Of a stretch of DNA of 64,000 bases, positions 14,569 through 22,503 are shown piece after piece. A model generated the notes under the pieces. The model worked only from the letters and a program-made list of their open reading frames with translations, was not told the origin of the DNA and made no database searches. This DNA is from a virus. Where the stretch lies: the IMG/VR virus record IMGVR_UViG_3300026538_000054, positions 62,001-126,000 of that record. One strand, given 5' to 3'. How positions within the stretch are numbered: the stretch's first letter is position 1; every line of letters starts with the position of its first letter. A program made the translations under genes and the position numbers.

Positions 14569-15471
14569 ATGACTTTGAGACAATGGCTTGATGGCCAGGC
14601 CCTGTGGTCGATGTTCACGACGGCCGAGATCAGTGAGCGAAAACAGCGACTTCTGGTCTGTGTGCTGGCCCAAAAAGCGCTGCGAAAATATAAGGCTAAT
14701 GCGAGCAGAAAGGCCATCGAGACGTCTCTGCGTTACGCCGACGGCCTGGCTGACTCGGCAGAACTGTACCGAGCCTTTGTCGAGGCCAGGTCCCTTTGCA
14801 ACTCGACTTCGCTGCCGCTGTCTAGCTGCAAACTGCTCGCTATGCGCATAGCGGGCTGCTGCGCCAGCTTGTCCCTGACCCACTTTTTCAGTGACAACTG
14901 GTTGCCGGCTCAGGGCGACGTGGGCTGGGAGGCCCTGCGATGTGCCATGCGCGAGGTTGTCGAGGCGCCTTTCGCCCTGAGGCGACTGTGCATCTTCAAG
15001 CCGTCCAGGAGGCGCGCCGACAGGTTCCTGGCCTCGCTGGTGGAGAGGAATGAAACGACCCAGACGGCAGAGAAGCGCAAGAAAGGCGTGGCATCTTCCA
15101 CCCTGGTGGAAGAGAGGTGGAAGAAGGTCGACTGGCTCTCCAGGGCCGCGCTTGACATCGCCAGGTTGATCTACGAAGAAGACCGCTTCGAGGACCTGCC
15201 CATCCTTGCCGACGCCCTGGAAGACGCCGGCTGTACAGAGGAGCACCTGCTCATGCACCTGAGAGGCAAGTCGCAATGCCCCGCCTGTCTGGAGAGCCGC
15301 CAGGCCCTGGCGGCCATCGAGCAAGTGGCTGCGCAGGCACGGTCGAAAGGCGTCAGGACCAGTGGCGCCGGTCAGGTCTCTTGCAGCGAGTGCAACCAGG
15401 GCTGGCGGCCTCTTCAAGGCCCGCACTTCAAGGGCTGCTGGGCCCTTGATCTCATCCTCGGAAAGGAGTGA
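14569..15471 (+). CDS. Gemmata-type paralogous family protein, divergent
   Basis: The 300-aa copy has a shortened N-terminus (MTLRQWLDGQALW) and lacks clear RLFACAC and GNPFRP motifs. Its second half is canonical: AALDIARLIYEEDRFEDLP, ILADALEDAGC, HLRGK, a cysteine insert (CPAC..CSEC) and KGCWALDLILGKE. The terminal GGAAAGGAGTGA serves the next gene. The long minus-strand frame over it (14407-15426) is a shadow. This is the most divergent intact copy in the window. Confidence 0.7.
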   Translation: MTLRQWLDGQALWSMFTTAEISERKQRLLVCVLAQKALRKYKANASRKAIETSLRYADGLADSAELYRAFVEARSLCNSTSLPLSSCKLLAMRIAGCCASLSLTHFFSDNWLPAQGDVGWEALRCAMREVVEAPFALRRLCIFKPSRRRADRFLASLVERNETTQTAEKRKKGVASSTLVEERWKKVDWLSRAALDIARLIYEEDRFEDLPILADALEDAGCTEEHLLMHLRGKSQCPACLESRQALAAIEQVAAQARSKGVRTSGAGQVSCSECNQGWRPLQGPHFKGCWALDLILGKE

Positions 15472-15476
15472 AACCG

Positions 15477-15725
15477 GTGGACAACACCAACCAGTCTGGA
15501 TCGCGGGAGCCCGCGGACGTGCTGCTCGAGGCGCTGAAGACGCCCGGTAAGACGAAGGTACGTTTCACGTTCGAGGCAGGCATATCTCGCGAGGCCATCA
15601 CCGAGCGGCTCGACGCGCTCAGAAAACTAGTCGAAAGCGTCGGCGGGACGATGACCGTGGAGAGCGTGGACTTTCCCGACGCCGAATGGGACGACGAATC
15701 GGCCGCTATGGAGGAGCACCCGTGA
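15477..15725 (+). CDS. Hypothetical protein, 82 aa
   Basis: I chose GTG 15477 because AAGGAG of the preceding gene's end lies 8 nt before it; GTG 15468 would sit inside that binding site. The product is acidic with a helical centre (ISREAITERLDALRKLVESVGG) and the tail DAEWDDESAAMEEHP. I do not recognise it. It overlaps the next gene by 4 bp. Confidence 0.55.
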   Translation: MDNTNQSGSREPADVLLEALKTPGKTKVRFTFEAGISREAITERLDALRKLVESVGGTMTVESVDFPDAEWDDESAAMEEHP

Positions 15726-16339
15726 CGACGTTGCAAACCATCATTGATCTCCAGGCCGCTCACCGCGCCGTCCTGGAAGAGCCGTTCCGTGATGAGTGGC
15801 GACTCGCCTACGCCGACGCGCGAGAGGACATGGGCCTGGGCCTCGACGCCGAGTTTCTTCGCGACAGGGTGGCCGGCAAGCCCGATGATACCGAGGGCTA
15901 CTGGTTCGGGCCGGCCCTGCCCAACGAAGTGAAGGCGCACCAGATCTACAAGGGCTTCGTCTCTGGCGTGTCGCTGGCCTGCGGGGGCTTTCAGCGACAC
16001 GCCAGGGAGCTATTCTCCTCTCACCCGATCATCGGGGTCATCCTCACGGACAGACACGCCGGCCTAGTTGGCCTGGATGGCCATGACGATTTGTCCTACT
16101 TCTTAGACGAGGCCCGCTGGCCCACTTTGACTAGCAAGACCGACCGGTTGCCTCACGCCGTTTACGAGCTACTTGAGCCGGACCTGCTGACTCGCATCGG
16201 CAACAAGGGCTTTACGAGCCCGGAGAGGGCCAACAGGGCACTGAGCCAGGCCCTGGTACGCTACGGGCGAGGCCTGGTGCAACCGCCCCTGCCCGAGCTG
16301 GTGTTTCCCAAGCCCGAAGAAGAGGAGAAGGACCGATGA
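15722..16339 (+). CDS. Degenerate TIGR02996-type domain protein
   Basis: The 205-aa product starts at GTG 15722. It has the layout of the Gemmata TIGR02996 family: an N-terminal helix (AAHRAVLEEPFRDEWRLAYADA) matching xxRLxYADWLEE, then AEFLRDRVAG. The next part matches the gene at 27317 (FVSGVSLACGGFQRHARELFSSHPI against FVEGLSLSCSEFTRLARLVF), so the two are paralogs. The YADW motif is changed to YADA. It overlaps neighbours by 4 bp on both sides. Confidence 0.65.
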   Translation: MTTLQTIIDLQAAHRAVLEEPFRDEWRLAYADAREDMGLGLDAEFLRDRVAGKPDDTEGYWFGPALPNEVKAHQIYKGFVSGVSLACGGFQRHARELFSSHPIIGVILTDRHAGLVGLDGHDDLSYFLDEARWPTLTSKTDRLPHAVYELLEPDLLTRIGNKGFTSPERANRALSQALVRYGRGLVQPPLPELVFPKPEEEEKDR

Positions 16340-16842
16340 ACTGCCGCGTGAGGCTCACTGATGTCCAGGGTGATCGAGCTGGTTTCGCCGACCTGATCGG
16401 CAAGGAGGGGGCGCTTACCACCGTCGCCGAGGGCGTGTACTTGTCGCTCGACGGCGTGATCGGTTCCATGACTCTGCCGGCCCGGAGCATCGAGAAGGAC
16501 GACGAGAAAATCGTGGTCAAGACCCGACGGGACAACACCTTCGTCTTCGCCGTCGGCAAGGGCTTGCTCGCCGCGGCCCAGGCTGACAAGGCGCACAAAG
16601 AAGAGCACAAGGATAAGGCCGCGCCGGCCATGCCCGAGGAGAAGAAACCGCATCACGAAGAGATCAGGCCCTCCGAGCCAGAGAAGAAGGACGTGCCGGA
16701 GAGCATCACCCAGCCGATCGTCGAGCTGCCTCCTCCCGAGGAGAAGAAGGCGCAGCCGGAAGAGAGCAAGCCCGCGCAGGCGCCCAAGAAGGATGCCTCT
16801 ACGCCGCCGGCTACCGGCAAGCACGAGAGAAAAGGGAAGTGA
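16336..16842 (+). CDS. Hypothetical protein with charged low-complexity tail
   Basis: Residues 1-85 form a compact beta-rich domain (RVRLTDVQGDRAGFADLIGK..GVYLSLDGVIGSMTLP). The remaining half is a Lys/Glu/Pro-rich disordered tail (EEKKPHHEEIRPSEPEKKD). The family is unknown. It is translationally coupled to both neighbours. Confidence 0.55.
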   Translation: MNCRVRLTDVQGDRAGFADLIGKEGALTTVAEGVYLSLDGVIGSMTLPARSIEKDDEKIVVKTRRDNTFVFAVGKGLLAAAQADKAHKEEHKDKAAPAMPEEKKPHHEEIRPSEPEKKDVPESITQPIVELPPPEEKKAQPEESKPAQAPKKDASTPPATGKHERKGK

Positions 16843-17261
16843 TGGCGAGCGAGGAGCGGGCGAACAAGCCGTTCTATCTGAGCGTGTTCCTGCGACCAGG
16901 GAAGTCACCCGAGGCCCCACAGCGATTGCATGTGCGTGTCGGCCTCACCTCCTGGGCCGGGGTAGATGATGCGGCGGGACGCGAGAACAGACTTCATGAA
17001 TGGACTTTCAGCCACGCTCATGCTCCCGCCCCCGATGCCCGAACCGTTGATGTTGTCGTGATCGCCCCGCAGTGCCGCGTCGAGCCTCTGTCCGCCCGGC
17101 TGCCCTGGCCTCCGGGGGAGGAGCAGTTCCGCGAGTTCTTCCTCACCCTCTTCCCCGAAGAGGTCGGCAAGCGGGACAGCCTCTGGGTTCGGGTGGAGCT
17201 GCTGACCCGGAATCGGGAGGTCGAGTCGGTGCAGGAAGAGTTCGCTCTGTCCGTAGGGTAG
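16842..17261 (+). CDS. Hypothetical protein, 139 aa
   Basis: ATG 16842 follows GTG 16839 within the stop codon of the previous gene; either could be used. The product has no membrane segment or cysteine cluster. A central VDVVVIAPQCRVEPLSARLP and a C-terminal LWVRVELLTRN suggest a beta-rich fold. Not recognised. It is the last gene of the 14569-17261 run. Confidence 0.5.
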   Translation: MASEERANKPFYLSVFLRPGKSPEAPQRLHVRVGLTSWAGVDDAAGRENRLHEWTFSHAHAPAPDARTVDVVVIAPQCRVEPLSARLPWPPGEEQFREFFLTLFPEEVGKRDSLWVRVELLTRNREVESVQEEFALSVG

Positions 17262-17415
17262 TGGCCGCAAAATGGATGACTAACGCCCGGCCTAGACAAG
17301 AAGAGAGGCCACGACCATGAGCGATTCGCAGCTTTTAGCCCGCTGCGTAGGGCTTGATCACGTCTGCTAGCCCAGTGAAGCGCGCCGATTGGTCAAGTAG
17401 CGAGGGACAAGCACC
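17262..17415. other. Gap with pseudoknot element on minus strand
   Basis: The gap contains a possible 17-codon frame (17317-17370, MSDSQLLARCVGLDHVC) whose sequence is largely the reverse of pseudoknot element 4. I do not call it a gene. Nothing else was seen. Confidence 0.4.
17327..17354 (-). ncRNA. Pseudoknot element 4
   Basis: In minus sense AGCCC (17354-17350) pairs with GGGCT (17341-17337), and CGCAGC pairs with GCTGCG. It is antisense to the surrounding + strand genes, so either it is on a minus transcript or it is an inverted copy. Confidence 0.45.
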
Positions 17416-17628
17416 ATGAGCGACAAAGCCTGGATCGTGTTGCGCTGTGAGATTTGTGATCGTGAAGAGGGCCCGATGACCAAGGCAGAGATGGTGACCT
17501 GCCGGAACGAAGGCTGGTCGGGCCTCGAGAGGGGATACTTCCCCGGCTGGTGGCCAAGACACATACCCATCACCTGGACGCATATGGGTGACTGCCCCGC
17601 GTGCGTCAAAGAGGCGAAAATAGCATGA
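17416..17628 (+). CDS. Small zinc-binding-like protein, 70 aa
   Basis: CEIC near residue 11 and CPAC near residue 63 could bind one zinc. The middle is aromatic (WSGLERGYFPGWWPRHIPITW). GAGGG precedes the ATG at a slightly long distance. Overlaps the next gene by 4 bp. Not recognised beyond the cysteine pattern. Confidence 0.55.
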   Translation: MSDKAWIVLRCEICDREEGPMTKAEMVTCRNEGWSGLERGYFPGWWPRHIPITWTHMGDCPACVKEAKIA

Positions 17629-17834
17629 CGATAGAAGAACGAGAGGCGTTTCTGGGCTGGCGAGCCAACGAGGCGCCGACGGAAGAGCAACTGCGCTACC
17701 TGGCCCGCAGGCTCTTAAACCATCTACCCATGAGCAGGGTCATGTCCTGCGACGTCGATGAGGCCGTCACGTTGCTCAAGGCCCTTCACGAACACGGTCG
17801 TTTGTGCGGCGCTGCTGAGTTCATGCGGCTGTGA
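17625..17834 (+). CDS. Hypothetical protein, 69 aa
   Basis: ATG 17625 overlaps the previous stop codon. The product is a small helical protein (EEREAFLGWRANEAPTEEQL, DEAVTLLKALHEHGRLCG). No known motif. Confidence 0.5.
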   Translation: MTIEEREAFLGWRANEAPTEEQLRYLARRLLNHLPMSRVMSCDVDEAVTLLKALHEHGRLCGAAEFMRL

Positions 17835-17912
17835 AGACGGGCGCAGTTTGATCCGGAAAAGAAACCAGGGGCCGGCTGCCGTGTAGCCTGGCCCTCTCAC
17901 CAGGATGAGGAG

Positions 17913-18224
17913 ATGAAACGACGACCTGTGGTGACGAGAGAGATCCTAGAGGGCTTGTGTCAAGCCTACGGCCGCATGGAGGCGGACGACCTGTCTGACC
18001 TGACCGATGAGCAGCAGGCCGCGTTCGAGGCGGCTGGGCGGTGGGTCAGTAAGATGTGGGAATTCATGCCACCTTCGGAACGGCGGGAGGAAGAAGCCGA
18101 GGCGCTGCTTGACCAGCAGCGCGCCAGCGGCCCCATCCAGGAAGCTCAGGAGCGGATGGCTAACCGTATCAAGGAGATACAGGCGGAGAAGAACCGGCAA
18201 GGGCCGTACCACTGGGAGGCGTGA
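17913..18224 (+). CDS. Hypothetical helical protein, 103 aa
   Basis: ATG 17913 is preceded by ATGAGGAG. The product is charged and helical (LSDLTDEQQAAFEAAGRWVS, then a Glu/Arg-rich coiled-coil-like region). Not recognised. A short stretch DDLTDEQ recurs in a non-coding-looking remnant near 26320. Confidence 0.55.
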   Translation: MKRRPVVTREILEGLCQAYGRMEADDLSDLTDEQQAAFEAAGRWVSKMWEFMPPSERREEEAEALLDQQRASGPIQEAQERMANRIKEIQAEKNRQGPYHWEA

Positions 18225-18240
18225 CTGACCCGCGACACCT

Positions 18241-18263
18241 GAGCGGCCCTCGCCCGGCCGCTC
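18241..18263 (+). repeat. Hairpin GAGCGGCC/GGCCGCTC
   Basis: An 8-bp perfect stem with a 7-nt loop in the gap between two small genes. No T-run follows, so it is not a classic terminator. Confidence 0.4.
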
Positions 18264-18282
18264 GTCTCTGAAAGATGATTGG

Positions 18283-18480
18283 ATGACGCCGGAACACCGT
18301 GACAATATTCGCGCCGCCAACAAGCGGCGCAGCAAGCACCTCTGTCAAAGCTGCGGCCAGCTCGTGACCGTTCGAGATGGATCGGAAGTTGGCGGCTTGC
18401 CTGGAGTCAAGTACCGCCAGTGCAACGGCTGTGGTGCGACCGTCGCCATTACCAGGCGGCCTCCTCGTCGCCTGCCGTAA
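18283..18480 (+). CDS. Small zinc-ribbon protein, 65 aa
   Basis: CQSC (about residues 21-24) and CNGC (about 47-50) form a four-cysteine ribbon within a basic protein (NIRAANKRRSKHLCQSCGQL, TRRPPRRLP). Nucleic-acid binding is plausible. The upstream binding site is weak. The next gap carries a 6-bp GGCCCG/CGGGCC hairpin (18484-18505). Confidence 0.5.
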   Translation: MTPEHRDNIRAANKRRSKHLCQSCGQLVTVRDGSEVGGLPGVKYRQCNGCGATVAITRRPPRRLP

Positions 18481-18521
18481 ACCGGCCCGGTTCGCCAGAC
18501 GGGCCATATAGAGGAGTGAGA

Positions 18522-18950
18522 ATGTCCGAGATGAAGCACACGGAAGAGCCTTGGGAATTGGTGTTGATGGAGGAGGGGCCGGTACTGATGGGTGGAGACG
18601 GCCAGCCAGTGCTGTACTCCATGCCGCAAAAGGCGCCGTACCGTCGCCCTCCAGAGGAGCGAGCCGCCAACATGCGTCGCATGGGCGTGTGCGTCAACGC
18701 CATGGTTGGTGTGCCCAACGAGGCGGTGGAAGAGGTGACGTGCAGACTGGGCGCCTTGATCCGACAGCGGGACGCGTTTTTGGCGATCGTAGCGGCCTAC
18801 GAGCAATGGGAGGCCGACCTGATCCAGTCGCAAGAAGCGTGGGCGGGAGGGCTGGCTCCGTTGCCGACCCTGACGCAGGAGTTGTTCGACCGCTTGCTGG
18901 AGATTCAGGCGTTGCGCAACGCCGCCATCGCCAGCGCGAACGGCAAGTAA
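18522..18950 (+). CDS. Phage accessory protein of the HTxxPW..N-x-R type
   Basis: ATG 18522 is preceded by GAGGAGTGAG. The 142-aa product starts MSEMKHTEEPWELV and has ERAANMRRMGVCVNAMVGVP and a C-terminal helix with AIVAAYEQWEADL. Proteins with an HTxGPW start followed by an N-A-x-L-I-A-A-A-type helix are widespread in tailed phages and have no known function; the match here is loose. Confidence 0.55.
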   Translation: MSEMKHTEEPWELVLMEEGPVLMGGDGQPVLYSMPQKAPYRRPPEERAANMRRMGVCVNAMVGVPNEAVEEVTCRLGALIRQRDAFLAIVAAYEQWEADLIQSQEAWAGGLAPLPTLTQELFDRLLEIQALRNAAIASANGK

Positions 18951-18986
18951 CCAAGACAGAAGCACGGCCCTGGAGGGACCACGAAG

Positions 18987-19511
18987 ATGAACAACTGGGC
19001 CACCATCGACGACCCTTTGGACGAGGAAGAGCGCCGCGCCTTGCTAGCCGCCAAGGACCGCGGTCGTAAGCGCCTGAAGAGCGGCGTCATGGACATCCGT
19101 CCAGACCTGCACGCGGTCGCTCGCGGGGGCCTGGAGGCCGAGGTCCGCCGGCTGCAGCTCCTCGTCTTCCGTCTGCTCAGGGACAGGCCGCCCAGCCTTT
19201 CTCAGCCCGACGACGCACCCGAGCTGAAAACGCCATGCGCCCAGATGGAGCGGGCCTTGCTTGACGCCATGGCGTTTCTTTCCCGCTTGTCTGATGCCGA
19301 CGAGCTGTGCGACCGGATCATCGGTCTCCTGGAGCCGGGGGCGTGCGGTATCGACGGTTGTAAAGACCCAGCGGACCATCTGGTATGGGACCGGGTCAAG
19401 GAACAGGTAGTTCGTTGCTGCGACAGCCACTCCAACGAGATCCTCGACCAGGAAGGCCCGGAGTACTCCAGTTTCTGCCCCAACTGTGGTTGCGACATCC
19501 CTATCAACTGA
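18987..19511 (+). CDS. Hypothetical protein with C-terminal zinc ribbon
   Basis: The 174-aa product has a basic, helical N-terminal half (EERRALLAAKDRGRKRLKSG) and a C-terminal cysteine module: CGIDGC, CC near residue 147 and CPNCGC at residues about 165-170. Predicted soluble. Not recognised. Last gene before the beta-prime C-terminal subunit. Confidence 0.55.
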   Translation: MNNWATIDDPLDEEERRALLAAKDRGRKRLKSGVMDIRPDLHAVARGGLEAEVRRLQLLVFRLLRDRPPSLSQPDDAPELKTPCAQMERALLDAMAFLSRLSDADELCDRIIGLLEPGACGIDGCKDPADHLVWDRVKEQVVRCCDSHSNEILDQEGPEYSSFCPNCGCDIPIN

Positions 19512-19536
19512 CTCCTGCTAACATCACGGGTTGTCA

Positions 19537-19565
19537 AGCCCGCCGCGGCGGGCCTGTTGCCGCGA
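19537..19565 (+). ncRNA. Pseudoknot element 5, upstream of RNAP beta-prime C
   Basis: GCCC (19538-19541) pairs with GGGC (19550-19553), and CGCGGC (19544-19549) pairs with GCCGCG (19559-19564). Stem 2 has changed at several positions relative to other copies while staying paired. It ends 30 nt before ATG 19595. Confidence 0.5.
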
Positions 19566-19594
19566 CCACCCGATGTGCCACGCGTGAGAACTTC

Positions 19595-22417
19595 ATGCCC
19601 CTTAACAGCACCGCCGGCCAGGCCCTCGTGAACGCCGTCCTCCCTGAGGAACTGCGCAACCACGAGCGCGCCCTGGACAAGAAGGGCATGGCCTCGCTCA
19701 TGAAGGAGGTGGCCAGGAAGCACCCTGAGCAGTACCGAGAGGTCCTCTTTCGCCTGGGGAAGCTAGGCCATCTCACCGCCTACCACACAGGGTCTCTCTC
19801 CTTTGGCCTGGAACACATGCGCACCGCGGTCAGCGCCAGAGACATGAAGAGAAAGCTGCGCCAGGAGATCGATCAGATCTATGACCACCGTTCTCTATCT
19901 CAAAAAGAGAAAGAACAGAAGATCGTTGAGCTGGTGAGCTCCTATCAAGCTCCTCTCGAGAAGGCCGTCTACGACGAGTCCCTTGCCGAGGGAAACCCTC
20001 TTGCTCTGCAAGTTCTCTCAGGGGCCAGGGGCAACAAGACCAACCTGCGCTCCCTGAGAGGCGCTGATCTTCTCTACGTAGACCACAAGGACCAGCCCGT
20101 CCCCATCCCTATCTTGCGATCCTACTCCGAGGGCCTGACCCCGGCTGACTACTATGCCGGCAGTTTCGGAGCGCGAAAGGGCGTCATTGACGTCAAGCAG
20201 GGCGTGGCTGATTCGGGCTTCGCCTCCAAGTTGCTCGTCCAGATGTCTCATCGCCTGGTGACCACCTCTCTGGATCATCCCGAGCCACCCTCTCGTATCA
20301 GGGGCCTGCCTGTTGACCTTGACGACCCTGACAACGAAGGTGCTCTCCTCGCCCATGACATAGGGCCGTTCAAGAGAAACACCGTCCTCACCCCTGACGT
20401 GCTTCACCGGCTCAAGCAAGAAGGCCACAAACACCTCCTTGTGAGATCGCCTACCGTCGGCGGCCCGCCTGACGGAGGAGTGTACGCCCGTGACGTTGGT
20501 ATCAGAGAGAAGGGCGTGATATCTCCCGTAGGAGATTTCGTCGGCATCGCCGCCGCACAGGCTCTCTGCCTAGCTGAAGGCACGTTGGTCACCCTGGCTG
20601 ATCTCACTTTCAAGCGCATCGAAGAGGTCGCTCCGGGAGACCTTATTCTGGCGGCCAACAGCAAGGGTGAGACCGCTTCGGCCAAGGTGAACAGACGTTT
20701 CCTTAACGGCCCCCGTGCGTGTTTACGTTACTTCTGGTCGAATCAGGAGCATTCTGTTCTTGCCACGAGCGAACACAAAGTGCTCAGGCCTGACAAGACC
20801 GTCAGGCCCTTCGACCAGACCTCCGTGGTCTTGCTTCATACGCCTCAAGGGCCTACTCCAGCCGCCCTGGATGAGCCTCTTCATCAAGAGCCAATCATCC
20901 TGCCCACCTATGACCTGGAGATCGACCACCCCGAGCATCTCTACGTGCTCAAGGGCGGCTTGATCGTGGCCAACTCTGAGCCTCTTACCCAGAGCACGCT
21001 GGGCAGCAAGCACTCGGGGGGCGTAGCTGGGGCCAAGAAATCAGGGCCTACGGGCTTCAAATTGCTCTCTTGCTTGGGAGAAGGCACGTTGGTGCGCATG
21101 GCCGACGTGCCTTCCAAGGAGATTGAGAAGATCAAGCCGGGTGACAGGGTCATCGGTGCGAACTTGGAGGGGGGATGGTTCCCCGTCCAGGTCAAGAACG
21201 TCTTTGACAACGGCCAGCGCCCTTGTCGCACGTTCACCTTTGAGTCGATGCTTGGTGAGGAGAGCCTCACTGCCACGGACGACCATCTCGTACTGGCTCA
21301 GGCGCCCTGCTACAAGATCGACAAGACCCTGGCTGACAAGGGCCTGAAACGGTTTGATGAGTGGGAAGGCGGCCTCAAGGTCTCGCTGGGAGAGATACGC
21401 ACGGCGCATAACTTGCCTCACCCGTTGGCGCCTGTGGGCTACAGGCCTGTGAAGGCCGCCAAGGAGCCTGGTTCTCCAGGCGTTCGTGTCGAGCTCCTCT
21501 ACGCCACCCCTGAGGTGCTTCTCCCTACCTACGACCTGGAGGTGGATCACCCTGACCACCTCTTCGTCCTGGCCAACGGCCTGGTGGTGAGCAACTCGCA
21601 GATTCAGGTTCCCAAGGCCTTCCCATCTGGAGCTTCTCACTCTCAAGAAGATGGCCGCGTGCAAGCCGTCTTCCCTGCGCCCCAGGGCGGTAACTACGTG
21701 CAGGTCAACGGCCACAAGCACTACGTGGCCCCTGGCTTCGACGTCCTGGTCAAGCCAGGCGATGAGGTTGAATCTGGCGATGTTCTCAGCGAGGGAGTAC
21801 CGAACCCTGCGGAAGTGGTGGCTCACAAGGGCGTTGGAGAAGGCAGGGCCTACTTCGTCCAGGCGTTCAGAGACTCGTTCAAGCGCTCAGGCCTGCAGGC
21901 GCATCGCCGGAACATCGAGCTGGTCGCCAGGGGCCTGATTGACCATGTCAGGCTTACCGAGGAGCATGGGCACTACTCCCCGGATGACGTAGTGCAGTAC
22001 TCCCGTCTGGAGAGGGACTGGCAGCCAAGAGACGGTGCCAAGGAAAAGGCCCCCAACGAGGCCATGGGGCACTACCTGGAAGCGCCGGTGCTGCACTACT
22101 CCATCGGGACGAAGATCAGGCCCAGCGTGGTGAAGCGCCTGTCTCAGTTCGGCGTCAAGAGCGTGTTGGTGCATCAGCAACCACCGCCTTTTGAGCCTGA
22201 AATGGTCAGGGGGATGGAGAACCTGACCCATGACCCCGACTGGATGACGAGATTTCTGGGGCCTTATGTGAAAAAGAACTTCCTGAAGGGCGTTGCCAGG
22301 GGTGACATCTCCGACGAGGCCGGAAGCAGCTACGTCCCTTCTCTGGCCAGGGGAGCGGACTTCAACCGTCTGCCGCCTGTCAAGGGCTTTGACCCCAGGT
22401 CTCTGGGCCAGCTCTAA
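19595..22417 (+). CDS. RNA polymerase beta-prime C-terminal subunit with two mini-inteins
   Basis: The start is ATG 19595 (MPLNSTAGQ). The 940-aa precursor becomes about 629 aa after loss of both inteins. LQVLSGARGNKTNLRSLRG (about 130-150) matches the beta-prime SGARGSxxxIxQLxG motif. The bridge helix is about 178-220 (LTPADYYAGSFGARKGVIDV). GDFVGIAAAQAL (about 313-324) plus SEPLTQSTLGSKHSGG (from 461) reconstruct the trigger-loop region. The C-terminal part includes RRNIELVARGLIDHVR, matching HIEVIVRQM. It complements the split beta-prime in the gene at 5877. ATG-proximal GTGAGAAC is a poor binding site. Confidence 0.92.
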   Translation: MPLNSTAGQALVNAVLPEELRNHERALDKKGMASLMKEVARKHPEQYREVLFRLGKLGHLTAYHTGSLSFGLEHMRTAVSARDMKRKLRQEIDQIYDHRSLSQKEKEQKIVELVSSYQAPLEKAVYDESLAEGNPLALQVLSGARGNKTNLRSLRGADLLYVDHKDQPVPIPILRSYSEGLTPADYYAGSFGARKGVIDVKQGVADSGFASKLLVQMSHRLVTTSLDHPEPPSRIRGLPVDLDDPDNEGALLAHDIGPFKRNTVLTPDVLHRLKQEGHKHLLVRSPTVGGPPDGGVYARDVGIREKGVISPVGDFVGIAAAQALCLAEGTLVTLADLTFKRIEEVAPGDLILAANSKGETASAKVNRRFLNGPRACLRYFWSNQEHSVLATSEHKVLRPDKTVRPFDQTSVVLLHTPQGPTPAALDEPLHQEPIILPTYDLEIDHPEHLYVLKGGLIVANSEPLTQSTLGSKHSGGVAGAKKSGPTGFKLLSCLGEGTLVRMADVPSKEIEKIKPGDRVIGANLEGGWFPVQVKNVFDNGQRPCRTFTFESMLGEESLTATDDHLVLAQAPCYKIDKTLADKGLKRFDEWEGGLKVSLGEIRTAHNLPHPLAPVGYRPVKAAKEPGSPGVRVELLYATPEVLLPTYDLEVDHPDHLFVLANGLVVSNSQIQVPKAFPSGASHSQEDGRVQAVFPAPQGGNYVQVNGHKHYVAPGFDVLVKPGDEVESGDVLSEGVPNPAEVVAHKGVGEGRAYFVQAFRDSFKRSGLQAHRRNIELVARGLIDHVRLTEEHGHYSPDDVVQYSRLERDWQPRDGAKEKAPNEAMGHYLEAPVLHYSIGTKIRPSVVKRLSQFGVKSVLVHQQPPPFEPEMVRGMENLTHDPDWMTRFLGPYVKKNFLKGVARGDISDEAGSSYVPSLARGADFNRLPPVKGFDPRSLGQL
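20567..20974 (+). mobile_element. Mini-intein 2 in RNAP beta-prime
   Basis: Residues 325-460 (136 aa). It starts CLAEGTLVTLADL and has ATSEHKVL (block B) and YDLEIDHPEHLYVLKGG (block F). It ends LIVAN before Ser. No endonuclease domain fits in this length. The penultimate residue is Ala, not His. The insertion point is between GIAAAQAL and SEPLTQSTL, the start of the trigger-loop segment. Confidence 0.9.
21071..21595 (+). mobile_element. Mini-intein 3 in RNAP beta-prime
   Basis: Residues 493-667 (175 aa). It starts CLGEGTLVRMADV and has ATDDHLVLAQ and YDLEVDHPDHLFVLANG. It ends LVVSN before Ser. It is clearly related to intein 2 (same CLxEGTLV start and HPxHLxVL block), so the two are probably paralogs. 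No endonuclease. Only 32 extein residues separate it from intein 2. Confidence 0.9.
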
Positions 22418-22445
22418 GCCCTGCGCAGCGGGCTAAATGCTGCGA
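22417..22445 (+). ncRNA. Pseudoknot element 6
   Basis: AGCCC (22417-22421) pairs with GGGCT (22430-22434), and CGCAGC (22424-22429) pairs with GCTGCG (22439-22444). It begins on the last base of the beta-prime C stop codon. Confidence 0.6.
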
Positions 22446-22503
22446 CTTTCCGATGTGCCGTGTCTACCCTTGTCTGTTGCGCTACAGCGCGGAGGAAATT
22501 GCG

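Noticed and set aside
14407-15426. Long minus-strand reading frame of 339 codons
   Set aside because: It lies antisense to the gene at 14569, which has clear family motifs. It is a GC-rich shadow without known motifs.
17317-17370. 17-codon frame MSDSQLLARCVGLDHVC
   Set aside because: Most of it is the reverse complement of a pseudoknot element; no further support for translation.
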